From Ferrovaceae bacterium (GTDB taxonomy: Bacteria; Pseudomonadota; Gammaproteobacteria; Burkholderiales; Ferrovaceae), in NCBI GenBank assembly GCA_027449685.1, contig DAIDLC010000008.1, positions 1-64,000 of the forward strand: DNA of 64,000 bases. Direction: 5' to 3'. The first letter of the stretch is position 1. Each line of letters begins with the position of its first letter. The notes under the pieces are model-generated. The model saw nothing but the letters and a program-made list of their open reading frames with translations. It did not search any database and was not told where the DNA came from. This document shows, piece by piece, positions 47,413 to 56,643 of this stretch. Both the position numbers and the translations under genes were made by a program.

Positions 47413-48198
47413 ATGATGCCAGACTTGGAACAGACCCGCGCGCCACAGCGCGCTGCTCGACCGCGTCTCGTTTTTCAGTATGCCCGTTCCGAGGCCGATG
47501 TGCGCGCTGCGCAGGAATTACGCTGGCGCGTGTTTTCGGAAGAAATGGGTGCCCGGTTGAATAGTCCCGAACCTGGATTGGACCAGGATCGGCTGGATCC
47601 CCTGTGCGACCATCTGCTGGTTCGCGATCTGCGCAATGACCTGGTAGTGGGAACCTATCGCATTCTGAATGCGGCGCAGGCACGACGGGCCGGAGGATTC
47701 TATTCCGAGTCGGAGTTTGATCTGTCGCGGCTGGGACATCTGCGGGATGATCTGATGGAAATGGGTCGCGCCTGCGTGCATCCGGATTACCGCACGGGTG
47801 CCAGCATCGCTTTATTGTGGGCTGGTTTGGCGGATTACATCCAGACTCATGGGGTGCGCTATCTGATGGGATGCGCCAGTATGACCATGGCCGATGGCGG
47901 ACATACGGCAGCCAGTATCTATCGTCAATTGAAGGTTCATGCGGCTCCCGCCGAATGGCGGGTGTTTCCTGCCTGTCCTCTACCCCTGAACCGTCTGGAT
48001 GATCGTCTGGAGGTGGAGATTCCTTCCCTCATCAAGGCATACTTGCGCGTGGGAGCCTATGTGTGCGGAGAGCCCGCCTGGGACCCGGATTTCAATACGG
48101 CCGATTGTTTGCTGCTACTGCCTACGCAACAGATCGATCATCGCTATTCCCGGCATTTCATGAAGCAAACTTTGCAGCAGGAACAGGTGAAATTGTAA
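47413..48198 (+). CDS. GNAT-like N-acyltransferase (PF13444/OlsB family)
   Basis: 261 residues from ATG 47413, with AGGAG at 47401-47405 (a second ATG is directly after). ELRWRVFSEEMGARL is the Acetyltransf_5 opening found in OlsB (ornithine acyl-ACP N-acyltransferase) and hemolysin-like acyltransferases; LVVGTYRILNAAQA and LMEMGRACVHPDYRTG follow, then ALLWAGLADYIQ and MGCASMTM. OlsB makes lyso-ornithine lipid, later acylated by OlsA; OlsA is not in the window. The position beside ppk1, ppx and pst suggests a phosphorus-starvation link. Alternative: other amino acid N-acyl synthase. Confidence 0.8.
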   Translation: MMPDLEQTRAPQRAARPRLVFQYARSEADVRAAQELRWRVFSEEMGARLNSPEPGLDQDRLDPLCDHLLVRDLRNDLVVGTYRILNAAQARRAGGFYSESEFDLSRLGHLRDDLMEMGRACVHPDYRTGASIALLWAGLADYIQTHGVRYLMGCASMTMADGGHTAASIYRQLKVHAAPAEWRVFPACPLPLNRLDDRLEVEIPSLIKAYLRVGAYVCGEPAWDPDFNTADCLLLLPTQQIDHRYSRHFMKQTLQQEQVKL

Positions 48199-48282
48199 TT
48201 CCAGCGACTTGGAGGTAAAAACCGGGACGTGCCCTGTGTTTTTTTGATAGAGTGACTCACTTTTTGTTTTGTGGTGCGGGGC

Positions 48283-49785
48283 ATGAGCCATCATTCTGTC
48301 ATTGCAGCAGTGGACCTGGGTTCCAATAGCTTTCGCTTGCAAGTGTCGCGTGTGGTCCAGGGACACCCTTACACATTGGACTCCCTGAAGGAGTCTATTC
48401 GCTTGGCGGCCGGTCTGCAGCCGGATAAAACCCTTACGGAAGAAGCGCAGCAGCGTGCCCTGAACTGTCTGGAGCGGTTTGGCGAACGCTTGCGCGGTAT
48501 TCCACGCAGCGCCATTCGGGCGGTGGGAACCAATACGCTGCGCGTGGCAAAGAATGCGGGCCAGTTTTTGGAGCGGGCCGAATCCCTGCTAGGGGTCCCC
48601 ATCGAAATCATCGCCGGTCAGGAGGAAGCGCGTCTGATATTCATCGGCGTGACCCACAGCATTCCCCGGCGGCCGGGACGGCGCCTGGTGGTGGATATTG
48701 GTGGGGGTTCCACCGAATTCATCATTGGTCGCGGGTTTCGACCGCAGCGCATGGAAAGTCTGTATATGGGCTGCGTCAGCTATACCCAGCGGTATTTCCC
48801 CAGTGGCAAGGTGACCGCCAAAACCCTGCGTCAAGCCGAATTGGCGGCTCAGGCAGAGCTTCAGGTGCTCAACCGGAACTTCCAGGCAGGCCAGTGGGAC
48901 CACGCCCTGGGTTCTTCCGGTACGGCCCGGGCCTTGGTGGAACTGCTGGAACAAAACGGATTCTCGGGGCAGGGGATCACCACGGCCGGTTTGGCGTTTT
49001 TGCGCGAACGACTGTTGCAGGCAGGGGATCCACGGGCCTTGAATCTGGCCGGTATGCGACCGGATCGGGTGCCTGTGTTGCCCGGCGGCCTGGCCATCAT
49101 GGGCAGTGTGTTTCAGGAGTTGGGGGTCGAGCAGATGCAAACCACGGATTGTGGTTTGCGCGAAGGGGTGCTCTACGAAATGCTGGGCCGTCTGGAGCAT
49201 AAGGACATCCGCTCGGCTACGGTACGCGCCTTCATGACACGCTACGCTGTGGACGAAGCACAGGCACTGCGGGTGCAAAAGACTTGCCTCACGCTGTTTC
49301 GTCAGGCAGCAACCCCTGCGACCTTGCGACAGTACGGTCCTTATTTGGGCTGGGCTGCTCTGCTGCACGAAATCGGTCTATCCATCGCCCATAGCGGGTA
49401 TCACCGGCATTCGGCTTATATTGTGGATAACGCGGACATGCCGGGGTTTTCCAAGCAGGAGCAGGCCATTTTGGGGGGGGTGGTGCAAGCCCAGCGCGGA
49501 AGACTGACCAAAGTGGCCGAACGTATCGTGAATCGTGAAGGTTGGCTGATGGTCTGCTGTTTGCGCCTGGCCGTGTTACTGCATCGCGACCGGTGCGCTA
49601 TCGCTCTTCCCCGTTTGCGGCTGTCTGCGCAGGAGCAGGGGCTTGCGTTGACGGTTTCGGCACGCTGGCTGGCACGGAATACGCTGGGGCAAGCCAATTT
49701 GCAGACCGAGGTTCGCCATTGGGAGGCCATGGGTATTACCCTGAAAATTCTGCCCTATGGGGCGTCCGGTGCGCCGGAAAGTTGA
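48283..49785 (+). CDS. ppx: Exopolyphosphatase (Ppx/GppA family)
   Basis: 500 residues. It degrades polyphosphate from its ends to orthophosphate. ASKHA fold: AAVDLGSNSFRLQVS (phosphate 1), AVGTNTLRVAKN, EIIAGQEEARLIFIGV, and VVDIGGGSTEFIIGRGF (phosphate 2). The C-terminal HD-like helical domain (about 310-500, LHEIGLSIAHSGYHRHSAYIV) is the length expected for full Ppx rather than short Ppx2. GppA (pppGpp hydrolase) is homologous and not fully excluded. ATG 48283; the TTTTTTT at 48239-48245 may end the upstream transcript. It is between the acyltransferase and pstS. Confidence 0.93.
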   Translation: MSHHSVIAAVDLGSNSFRLQVSRVVQGHPYTLDSLKESIRLAAGLQPDKTLTEEAQQRALNCLERFGERLRGIPRSAIRAVGTNTLRVAKNAGQFLERAESLLGVPIEIIAGQEEARLIFIGVTHSIPRRPGRRLVVDIGGGSTEFIIGRGFRPQRMESLYMGCVSYTQRYFPSGKVTAKTLRQAELAAQAELQVLNRNFQAGQWDHALGSSGTARALVELLEQNGFSGQGITTAGLAFLRERLLQAGDPRALNLAGMRPDRVPVLPGGLAIMGSVFQELGVEQMQTTDCGLREGVLYEMLGRLEHKDIRSATVRAFMTRYAVDEAQALRVQKTCLTLFRQAATPATLRQYGPYLGWAALLHEIGLSIAHSGYHRHSAYIVDNADMPGFSKQEQAILGGVVQAQRGRLTKVAERIVNREGWLMVCCLRLAVLLHRDRCAIALPRLRLSAQEQGLALTVSARWLARNTLGQANLQTEVRHWEAMGITLKILPYGASGAPES

Positions 49786-49809
49786 GTTTTCCCAGGGTCT
49801 CGAACCCCG

Positions 49810-49843
49810 GTGTAATCAATCTGAAACATTAAGCCGGTACTCT
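49810..49843 (+). promoter_or_regulatory. Pho-box-like element and -10 of pstS
   Basis: GTGTAATCAATCTGAAAC (49810-49827) has two 7-bp half-sites at 11-bp period, matching the pattern of the CTGTCAT Pho box with mismatches. TACTCT (49838-49843) follows 10 bp later, at the spacing expected for PhoB-activated promoters. Confidence 0.5.
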
Positions 49844-49894
49844 CATACGGTTTGAAAACCGATTGATTTGCATATCATTTTACGGAGAATTTCC

Positions 49895-50938
49895 ATGACC
49901 TTGTCCTCCTCTTCCCGGTATTTTGCCCTTTCTGTGTTGGGATTTCTCGCGGCGACCCAGGTTCGTGCCATGGACATTACGGGTGCCGGAGCAACTTTTC
50001 CGTATCCCATTTATGCGAAATGGGCCGAGGCCTATAAAGTGGCTTCCGGCAATGGGTTGAACTACCAATCCATTGGCTCTGGAGGAGGAATCAAGCAGAT
50101 CAAGGCCAAGACGGTGGATTTTGGGGCTACCGACAAACCGCTGGGCAAGGAAGAACTGGATCGCGACCATCTGGTGCAGTGGCCCATGGTCATTGGCGGT
50201 GTGGTGCCCGTGGTCAACGCCGTGGGGATAGCCCCCGGACAGCTCAAGTTGACTGGCGAGTTATTGGCGGATATCTATCTGGGTAAAGTCAAAAAATGGA
50301 ATGACCCGGCCATACAGGCCCTGAACAAAGGGGTGAAACTGCCCAATCAGGATATTCTGGTGGTTTCCCGCTCTGATGGTTCGGGCACCACGTTTATTTT
50401 CACTCATTATCTGACCCAGGTCAGCGCCGAGTGGAAAACCCGGGTGGGCAGCGATACCTCGGTCAAGTGGCCCACAGGGATCAATGGCAAGGGCAACGAA
50501 GGAGTCGCTTCCTACGTGCGCCAGCAAAGTGGCGCCATCGGGTATGTGGAGTATGCCTATGCGTTGCAAAACAAGATGGTCTACGTGCAGATGAAAAACC
50601 ATGATGGCCAATTTGTTGCGCCCAACGATAAATCCTTTAGTGCAGCAGCGGCCAACGGGAACTGGAAAGCCGAGGCAGGGTTTTATGAAGTCCTGACCGA
50701 CGAACCGGGCAAAGCCAGTTGGCCCATTACCGGCGCCACGTTCATTCTGATGCAACAAACTCAGGATCATCCCGACCATGCCAAGGTGGCCTTGTCCTTT
50801 TTTGACTGGGCCTACAAAAATGGCGCCAAGTCAGCACTGGAACTGGACTATATCCCCATGCCCGACAACGTGGTGAAACTGGTGGAACAGTCCTGGAAAA
50901 CCAGCCTGAAGGATACTGCCGGCAAACCGGTATTTTAA
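49895..50938 (+). CDS. pstS: Phosphate ABC transporter, periplasmic binding protein PstS
   Basis: 347 residues. Signal peptide ends in VRAMD (about residue 26), so it is periplasmic. Phosphate-binding residues lie in ITGAGATFPYPIYAKW, GSGGGIKQIKAKTVDFGATD and VSRSDGSGTTFIFTHYL. WKTRVGSDTSVKWPTG is typical of proteobacterial PstS. ATG 49895 has ACGGAG before it. It heads pstSCAB. Confidence 0.97.
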   Translation: MTLSSSSRYFALSVLGFLAATQVRAMDITGAGATFPYPIYAKWAEAYKVASGNGLNYQSIGSGGGIKQIKAKTVDFGATDKPLGKEELDRDHLVQWPMVIGGVVPVVNAVGIAPGQLKLTGELLADIYLGKVKKWNDPAIQALNKGVKLPNQDILVVSRSDGSGTTFIFTHYLTQVSAEWKTRVGSDTSVKWPTGINGKGNEGVASYVRQQSGAIGYVEYAYALQNKMVYVQMKNHDGQFVAPNDKSFSAAAANGNWKAEAGFYEVLTDEPGKASWPITGATFILMQQTQDHPDHAKVALSFFDWAYKNGAKSALELDYIPMPDNVVKLVEQSWKTSLKDTAGKPVF

Positions 50939-50959
50939 CGGCCCGTTTGTGAATTGGTC

Positions 50960-51994
50960 ATGGGTGCGGTTATCATTCCGTTCTCAGAGCGAAATCGAGT
51001 GATCAATCCTGCCCCTAACACCCTCCTTTCCGGAAAACCGCAACTCCGGGAAGAAGCGCATCGTCTGCAGCGCTGGGGGGATCTGCTGTTCGAAAACCTG
51101 ACCCGGTTTTTCGCCTTTCTGGTGCTGGTCACCCTCATCGCGATTCTGATCTCGCTACTGGTGACCAGCCTGCCTTCCCTCAAGGCGTTTGGCTGGGGGT
51201 TTTTGTTTTCCGACGAGTGGGACCCTGTCCAGGACCGTTTTGGTGCCCTGGTCCCCATCTACGGGACTTTGGTCAGTTCCTTGATTGCCCTCACCATTGC
51301 TCTGCCTGTCAGCTTTGGAATCGCTATCTTTTTGACGGAAATGGCACCGGCCTGGCTCAAGCGACCCCTGGGTACCGCCATCGAATTATTGGCAGCCATT
51401 CCCAGCATTATCTATGGGATGTGGGGGTTGTTCGTGTTTGCCCCGGTGTTTTCCCAGTGGGTGCAGCCCGCCTTGAAAAGCCTCCTGGGCTCGCTTCCCG
51501 GCCTGTCGTTTCTGGTGGAAGGCCCCCCCATGGGCATTGGCATGCTGACGGCGGGAGTAATCCTCGCCATCATGGTCATTCCCTTCGTGGCCTCTGTGAT
51601 GCGTGATGTGTTCGAGCTGGTGCCGGCGGTGCTGAAGGAATCGGCCTATGGTCTGGGTGCCACCACCTGGGAAGTGGTGTGGAAAGTGGTTCTGCCTTAC
51701 ACCCGTGTGGGCGTGGTGGGTGGCGTGATGCTGGGGTTGGGGCGCGCCTTGGGCGAAACCATGGCGGTGACCTTTGTGATTGGCAACGCCCAACGGTTGA
51801 GCCCTTCCCTGCTGGCACCCGGTAACAGCATTGCTTCTTCCTTGGCCAACGAGTTTGCCGAGGCCGTAGGGGACCTGTATACCTCGGCCCTGATCGAACT
51901 GGGGTTACTGCTGTTTGTCATCACCACGGTGGTCCTGGCGGTGGCCAAAATCATGCTGTTACGCATGGGCCGGCGGGAAGGAAAGCGAAGCTGA
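50960..51994 (+). CDS. pstC: Phosphate ABC transporter permease PstC
   Basis: 344 residues from ATG 50960 (a TTG 6 bases earlier is possible). Six membrane segments; [17 protein letters not shown] and the EAA loop [20 protein letters not shown] (here [16 protein letters not shown]) that docks on Pst[21 protein letters not shown] is characteristic. The N-terminal 50 residues are longer and polar. The gap to pstS is 21 bp. Confidence 0.96.
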   Translation: MGAVIIPFSERNRVINPAPNTLLSGKPQLREEAHRLQRWGDLLFENLTRFFAFLVLVTLIAILISLLVTSLPSLKAFGWGFLFSDEWDPVQDRFGALVPIYGTLVSSLIALTIALPVSFGIAIFLTEMAPAWLKRPLGTAIELLAAIPSIIYGMWGLFVFAPVFSQWVQPALKSLLGSLPGLSFLVEGPPMGIGMLTAGVILAIMVIPFVASVMRDVFELVPAVLKESAYGLGATTWEVVWKVVLPYTRVGVVGGVMLGLGRALGETMAVTFVIGNAQRLSPSLLAPGNSIASSLANEFAEAVGDLYTSALIELGLLLFVITTVVLAVAKIMLLRMGRREGKRS

Positions 51995-51995
51995 C

Positions 51996-52853
51996 ATGCA
52001 ACGATCTACCCCTGCCACGGATAAAATTTATCGAGCCCGGCGGCGTCTCAACCGCTTCAATCTGGGCATGTCTTTTATGGGGATGGCCTTTGGCCTGTTC
52101 TGGTTATGCTGGATCTTGCTCACCCTGCTGCGCTTTGGGCTGGAAGGATTGAGTTGGCAATTGTTTACCCAATCGACGCCAGCGCCGGGGAGCGATGGCG
52201 GACTGCTCAACGCCATTCTGGGTTCCCTGCTGATGGCAGGGGGGGCCACTCTCATAGGGACCCCGGTGGGCGTCCTGGCTGGCACCTATCTGTCGGAATA
52301 TGGACGGCGGGGCTGGCTGGCTCCGGCCACCCGTTTTGTCAACGACATCTTGCTAAGCGCGCCCTCCATCGTGCTAGGGTTGTTCGTCTACACCCTGTAT
52401 GTGTCCCGGGTGGGGCATTTTTCCGGTTTTGCCGGGTCTTTGGCGTTGTCCCTGATCGTGGTGCCGGTGGTGGTGCGCACCACGGACGACATGCTCAAAC
52501 TCACTCCGGATAGCTTGCGTGAGGCGGCCATCGCCCTGGGTGCACCCAAATGGAAGATGATCGTCCTGGTATCCTACCGGGCGGCGCGTACCGGCATTGC
52601 CACCGGTGTCTTGCTGGCCGTGGCGCGTATCAGTGGCGAAACGGCTCCTTTGCTGTTTACCGCACTGAACAATCAGTTTCTGTCTCTCGACATGAACGCC
52701 CCCATGGCCAACCTCCCCGTGGTGATTTTCCAGTTTGCCATGAGTCCTTACGATGATTGGCACCGTTTGGCCTGGGGGGGCGCGATCCTGATTACCTTCA
52801 GTGTGCTGGGGCTTAACATCCTGGCACGCCTTTTGTTTCGCAAACCCAATTGA
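51996..52853 (+). CDS. pstA: Phosphate ABC transporter permease PstA
   Basis: 285 residues from ATG 51996, one base after the pstC stop; GGAAGG within the end of pstC serves as RBS. Six membrane segments; docking loop with [28 protein letters not shown] and [19 protein letters not shown] are PstA hallmarks. It is shorter than E. coli PstA at the N-terminus but complete. Confidence 0.96.
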   Translation: MQRSTPATDKIYRARRRLNRFNLGMSFMGMAFGLFWLCWILLTLLRFGLEGLSWQLFTQSTPAPGSDGGLLNAILGSLLMAGGATLIGTPVGVLAGTYLSEYGRRGWLAPATRFVNDILLSAPSIVLGLFVYTLYVSRVGHFSGFAGSLALSLIVVPVVVRTTDDMLKLTPDSLREAAIALGAPKWKMIVLVSYRAARTGIATGVLLAVARISGETAPLLFTALNNQFLSLDMNAPMANLPVVIFQFAMSPYDDWHRLAWGGAILITFSVLGLNILARLLFRKPN

Positions 52854-52867
52854 TTTCTGTAGATGAC

Positions 52868-53653
52868 ATGACGAGTAATCTCTCTGTGCTCCCCCAGGAA
52901 AATGTGCGTATTGCAGTGCGCAATCTCAATTTTTACTACGGACGCTTTCATGCCATCAAGAACGTGTCCATGCAAATTCAGGCCAATATGGTGACGGCCT
53001 TCATTGGACCATCGGGGTGTGGCAAGTCTACCTTGCTGCGGACCTTCAATCGGTTGCATGAACTCTACCCGCAAAACATCGCTACCGGCGAAATTCTGCT
53101 GGATGGACGCAATGTTCTGGAACGCAAGGAGGATCCCACCCTGCTGAGGGCGCGCGTGGGTATGGTGTTCCAGAAGCCCACGCCCTTTCCCATGTCCATC
53201 TATGACAACATCGCTTTTGGCGTGCGTCTGTACGAACGCCTCTCTGCGCTGGAAATGGATGAGCGGGTGGAGTGGGCCTTGAGCAAGGCGGCACTCTGGA
53301 ACGAGGTCAAGGATAAATTGCATCAGAGCGGCAACGGACTTTCGGGGGGGCAGCAGCAACGCCTCTGTATTGCGCGCTGCATCGCCATCAAGCCCGAGGT
53401 AATCCTGCTCGACGAACCCTGCTCGGCCCTGGATCCCATTTCTACAGCACACATCGAGGAATTGGTGCATGATCTGAAAACAGATTACACCGTCGTCATC
53501 GTCACGCATAATATGCAGCAGGCGGCTCGCGTGTCAGACTACACGGCCTACATGTATCTGGGCGAATTGATCGAGTTTGGCGAAACCGATAAAATTTTCA
53601 CCAAGCCGGATCAGAAGGCCACGGAAGACTATATTACCGGCAAATTCGGTTAA
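52868..53653 (+). CDS. pstB: Phosphate ABC transporter ATPase PstB
   Basis: 261 residues from ATG 52868 (an in-frame TTG at 52850 overlaps the pstA stop). Walker [20 protein letters not shown]-loop [18 protein letters not shown], signature [16 protein letters not shown], Walker [16 protein letters not shown]-loop [27 protein letters not shown] is the typical beginning. No phoU, phoB or phoR follows; tpiA is next after 18 bp, unlike the usual pstSCAB-phoU order. Confidence 0.97.
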   Translation: MTSNLSVLPQENVRIAVRNLNFYYGRFHAIKNVSMQIQANMVTAFIGPSGCGKSTLLRTFNRLHELYPQNIATGEILLDGRNVLERKEDPTLLRARVGMVFQKPTPFPMSIYDNIAFGVRLYERLSALEMDERVEWALSKAALWNEVKDKLHQSGNGLSGGQQQRLCIARCIAIKPEVILLDEPCSALDPISTAHIEELVHDLKTDYTVVIVTHNMQQAARVSDYTAYMYLGELIEFGETDKIFTKPDQKATEDYITGKFG

Positions 53654-53671
53654 TCCTATCGCGGAGCATCT

Positions 53672-54430
53672 ATGCGTACCAAGTTGATCGCGGGGAACTG
53701 GAAAATGCACGGGTCCCTCGCGGGCAACCTGGCATTGCTCCAATCAGTGGCTGCGGGTGCAGCCACCCTGCCCACTCTATCCTTTACCGTCCTGATTCCT
53801 TTTCCCTATCTGCCCCAGGCTCAGGCCTTGCTGGCCAACAGCGCCTGCAGCTGGGGCGCGCAGGATGTGAGCGAAGCGGCCAGTGGGGCCTACACCGGAG
53901 AGGTCAGCGCCGCCATGCTGCGTGAGTTTGGCTGCCAATATGTCATTGTGGGGCATTCCGAGCGCCGCCAGCGGCATGGGGAGAGCGATGCCCGGGTGGC
54001 CGCCAAGGCCCTGGCCGCTATCGAAGGGGGGTTGACGCCCATCGTGTGTGTGGGAGAAACCCTGGCCGAACGTGAGGCGGGGCAGACACTGGCAGTGGTG
54101 GGCCGACAGCTGGATGCGGTGATTCAAGGCCTGGGTGTGCAGCGTTTGCCCCATGCCGTGCTGGCTTATGAGCCCATCTGGGCCATTGGCACGGGTCGCA
54201 GTGCCAGCGCCCAACAGGCTCAGGAGGTTCATGCGGCACTGCGCCAACGGGTTTCGCAAAGCGACCTGGTGGTGGCCGCAGGAATACAAATTCTCTATGG
54301 AGGTAGCGTCAAACCGTCTAACGCGCTAGAATTGATGGGCTTGCCAGACATCGATGGCGCTTTGGTGGGTGGAGCCTCTTTGAATGCGGATGATTTTCTC
54401 GATATCGGGCGGGCGGCGGCAAGGGCCTGA
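53672..54430 (+). CDS. tpiA: Triosephosphate isomerase
   Basis: 252 residues. It interconverts dihydroxyacetone-P and glyceraldehyde-3-P. LIAGNWKMHGS with the electrophilic Lys, YVIVGHSERRQRHGE with the catalytic His, LAYEPIWAIGTGR with the catalytic Glu and flexible loop 6, and ILYGGSVKPSNA with the phosphate loop are present. It is 18 bp downstream of pstB, so it may be read through from the pst promoter, and precedes secG. Confidence 0.97.
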   Translation: MRTKLIAGNWKMHGSLAGNLALLQSVAAGAATLPTLSFTVLIPFPYLPQAQALLANSACSWGAQDVSEAASGAYTGEVSAAMLREFGCQYVIVGHSERRQRHGESDARVAAKALAAIEGGLTPIVCVGETLAEREAGQTLAVVGRQLDAVIQGLGVQRLPHAVLAYEPIWAIGTGRSASAQQAQEVHAALRQRVSQSDLVVAAGIQILYGGSVKPSNALELMGLPDIDGALVGGASLNADDFLDIGRAAARA

Positions 54431-54486
54431 GGGCCATGTGACCCGAATCTGCCGCCGAGCACGCCGGGCTTTTGATCAGAAGGGAT

Positions 54487-54505
54487 GCCCTGGCAGCGCC
54501 AGGGC
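54487..54505. other. GC-rich hairpin between tpiA and secG
   Basis: 8-bp perfect stem GCCCTGGC / GCCAGGGC with a 3-nt AGC loop, 57 bp after the tpiA stop. No T-run follows, so it is probably a weak terminator or a message stabiliser. Nothing else is evident in the 124-bp gap. Confidence 0.35.
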
Positions 54506-54554
54506 GTGGTGCAACGCCGGGACCGGGTTTCCCGAGTGGTTCATGGGATAAAAC

Positions 54555-54899
54555 ATGCTACAGACAGTGGTTTGGATCTTACATATAGGCGCAGCGGTCG
54601 GCGTGATCGGATTGGTGCTGTTACAGCACGGCAAGGGTGCTGACATGGGCGCCGCTTTTGGTAGCGGTTCGGCGGGCGGTTTGTTCGGGGCCTCTGGTGC
54701 GGCCAATTTTCTGAGCCGCAGCACGGCCGTGCTGGCGGCCGTGTTTTTTACCACCAGCTTGCTGTTGACCTGGTATTCCGGTCATGGTGCTGGCGGCAGT
54801 AGCGTCATGCAGCAACCGGTAACGGTTGCGCCCACGGGCCCGGCGGGAACAGTTCCTACGCAGGGTAACGCACCCAAATCATCAGAAATACCAAAATAA
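54555..54899 (+). CDS. secG: Preprotein translocase subunit SecG
   Basis: 114 residues. Two membrane segments: the first within LQTVVWILHIGAAVGVIGLV, the second LAAVFFTTSLLLTWY. Between them QHGKGADMGAAFGSGSAGGL and LFGASGAANFLSRST is the conserved SecG cytoplasmic loop. The C-terminal 35 residues are Pro/Thr/Gly-rich and variable. It aids SecYE translocation. Position between tpiA and tRNA-Leu is conserved in betaproteobacteria. No strong RBS is visible. Confidence 0.94.
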   Translation: MLQTVVWILHIGAAVGVIGLVLLQHGKGADMGAAFGSGSAGGLFGASGAANFLSRSTAVLAAVFFTTSLLLTWYSGHGAGGSSVMQQPVTVAPTGPAGTVPTQGNAPKSSEIPK

Positions 54900-54922
54900 A
54901 TTCAGGCCAAAGGCCGATGACA

Positions 54923-54939
54923 GTGCGGATCAACCGCAC
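54923..54939. terminator. Small hairpin after secG
   Basis: GTGCGG/CCGCAC with ATCAA loop, 24 bp after the secG stop, without a T-run. A second hairpin ACTCCG/CGGAGT lies at 54968-54985. They may end the secG message or be tRNA leader structure; weak support. Confidence 0.3.
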
Positions 54940-55035
54940 GTACTTTGAAAACATGTGTTACAGGATGACTCCGGAACATCGGAGTGATCCCAAGGGGACG
55001 CTCTGCGGTATGAGGGCGCAAATAGCTGGTGCAGT

Positions 55036-55120
55036 GCCGATGTGGTGAAATTGGTAGACACGCCGTCTTGAGGGGGCGGTGGCGAAAGCCGTAGCAGTTC
55101 GAGTCTGCTCATCGGCACCA
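55036..55120 (+). tRNA. tRNA-Leu (anticodon GAG)
   Basis: 85 nt including encoded CCA. Acceptor stem GCCGATG/CATCGGC (55036-55042 with 55110-55116) then ACCA. D arm TGGTGAAATTGGTAGACA; anticodon stem CCGTC/GGCGG with loop TTGAGGG and anticodon GAG at 55070-55072; long variable arm TGGCGAAAGCCGT characteristic of class II tRNAs; T arm with TTCGAGT. It reads CUC and CUU codons. It sits between secG and nuoA, 19 bp before the nuoA ATG, so RNase processing may release the nuo message. Confidence 0.97.
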
Positions 55121-55139
55121 TATATTCTGCGAGAACGCC

Positions 55140-55496
55140 ATGGTGCAAAATTATTTTCCAGTGCTACTGTTTATTCTGGTAGGCCTCGGAGTGGGTGTCA
55201 TTGCCCCGCTGCTGGGCAGGATTCTGGCACCCAATCGACCCGATCCCGAAAAAAATTCTCCCTACGAGTGTGGTTTCGAAGCCTTCGAAGATGCTCGTAT
55301 GCGCTTTGATGTGCGCTACTATCTGGTGGCCATCCTGTTTATTCTGTTCGATCTCGAAATTGCCTTTCTGTTTCCTTGGGCGGTGGTGCTCAAGGACGTG
55401 GGCTGGTTTGGATTTTTGGCCATGCTGGTGTTCTTGGGCATCCTGGTAGTGGGCTTTGTCTACGAATGGCTACGGGGTGCGCTGGACTGGGAATAG
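55140..55496 (+). CDS. nuoA: NADH:quinone oxidoreductase subunit A
   Basis: 118 residues, three membrane helices. Conserved loop [21 protein letters not shown] between helices 1 and 2 lines the quinone-access region with its Cys; [18 protein letters not shown] follows with conserved Asp/Glu. First gene of the complex I operon. The 5' end of its message is produced just after tRNA-Leu. Gap to nuoB is 63 bp. Confidence 0.97.
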   Translation: MVQNYFPVLLFILVGLGVGVIAPLLGRILAPNRPDPEKNSPYECGFEAFEDARMRFDVRYYLVAILFILFDLEIAFLFPWAVVLKDVGWFGFLAMLVFLGILVVGFVYEWLRGALDWE

Positions 55497-55559
55497 ACGG
55501 CGATCATTTCAGTAACGGCGACGCAGGTCGCGTTACCCGGTTGAGGGGAGGTAGCAATC

Positions 55560-56042
55560 ATGGCGCTTGAAGGCGTATTGAAAGAAGGGTTTGTCACCAC
55601 GAGTCTGGATACGGTCATCAATTGGACCCGCACGGGTTCGCTCTGGCCCATGACCTTTGGTCTTGCCTGCTGTGCTGTGGAAATGATGCATGCCGGGGCT
55701 TCCCGTTACGATCTGGATCGTTTCGGAATCGTGTTCCGTCCCAGTCCGCGTCAGTCCGACCTCATGATCGTGGCCGGGACGCTTTGCAACAAAATGGCTC
55801 CGGCCTTGCGCAAGGTATACGATCAGATGGCCGAGCCTCGCTGGGTCTTGTCCATGGGGTCCTGTGCCAATGGCGGCGGCTACTATCATTATTCCTATTC
55901 AGTGGTCCGGGGTTGCGACCGGGTGGTCCCAGTGGATGTGTACGTGCCTGGCTGTCCGCCAACGGCCGAAGCCTTGCTCTATGGTCTGATCCAGTTGCAA
56001 CAAAAAATCCGACGCACCAGCACGATTGCACGAGTGGCCTGA
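55560..56042 (+). CDS. nuoB: NADH:quinone oxidoreductase subunit B (cluster N2)
   Basis: 160 residues. It holds the terminal [4Fe-4S] cluster N2: [14 protein letters not shown] supplies two adjacent Cys; [18 protein letters not shown] and [14 protein letters not shown] supply the others. RBS GGGGAGG precedes ATG 55560. Peripheral arm, at the quinone site with NuoD. It is separated from nuoC by only 4 bp. Confidence 0.97.
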   Translation: MALEGVLKEGFVTTSLDTVINWTRTGSLWPMTFGLACCAVEMMHAGASRYDLDRFGIVFRPSPRQSDLMIVAGTLCNKMAPALRKVYDQMAEPRWVLSMGSCANGGGYYHYSYSVVRGCDRVVPVDVYVPGCPPTAEALLYGLIQLQQKIRRTSTIARVA

Positions 56043-56046
56043 ATCC

Positions 56047-56643
56047 ATGTCCAATGCGCTTGATAAACTGTCCGAAACACTGATCCCGGCGCTGGGTTCT
56101 GCGCTGGTGCAGCAAACCACCCGCCTGGGGGAATTGACCCTGGTGATTCGCCCCGAAGAGTGGCTGACCGTAGCGCAACGCTTGCGCGACGAATTCCAGT
56201 TTGAGCAACTCATCGATCTGTGCGGCGTAGATTACTCCACCTACGATGGCTGGGAGGGGGCACGCTTTTGTGTGGTTACCCATCTGCTGTCGGTGACCCG
56301 AAATGTCCGCTTGCGCATCAAGGTCTTTGCGGCAGACGCACATCAACCGCTGCTGGATTCGGTGGTGTCGGTTTGGTCGGTGGCCAACTGGTTTGAGCGC
56401 GAAGCCTTCGATCTCTTCGGTATCGTGTTCAACGGCCACCCCGACTTGCGTCGTTTGCTTACCGACTATGGCTTCGTGGGGCACCCTTTCCGCAAGGATT
56501 TCCCCATCTCGGGGCATGTGGAAATGCGTTACGACGAAACGCTCAAGCGCGTCATCTATGAGCCGGTGTCCATTGCACCGCGCGAAATAACGCCACGCCG
56601 GTTACGGCCAGAACATTACGGGGATACAGAACATCATGGCTGA
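56047..56643 (+). CDS. nuoC: NADH:quinone oxidoreductase subunit C
   Basis: 198 residues from ATG 56047; an in-frame start at 56026 would overlap nuoB and is less likely. The 30-kDa subunit domain with [31 protein letters not shown]-type motif (here [20 protein letters not shown]) and [16 protein letters not shown] is complete. NuoC and NuoD are separate genes here, not fused as in E. coli. It overlaps nuoD by 8 bp. Confidence 0.97.
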   Translation: MSNALDKLSETLIPALGSALVQQTTRLGELTLVIRPEEWLTVAQRLRDEFQFEQLIDLCGVDYSTYDGWEGARFCVVTHLLSVTRNVRLRIKVFAADAHQPLLDSVVSVWSVANWFEREAFDLFGIVFNGHPDLRRLLTDYGFVGHPFRKDFPISGHVEMRYDETLKRVIYEPVSIAPREITPRRLRPEHYGDTEHHG

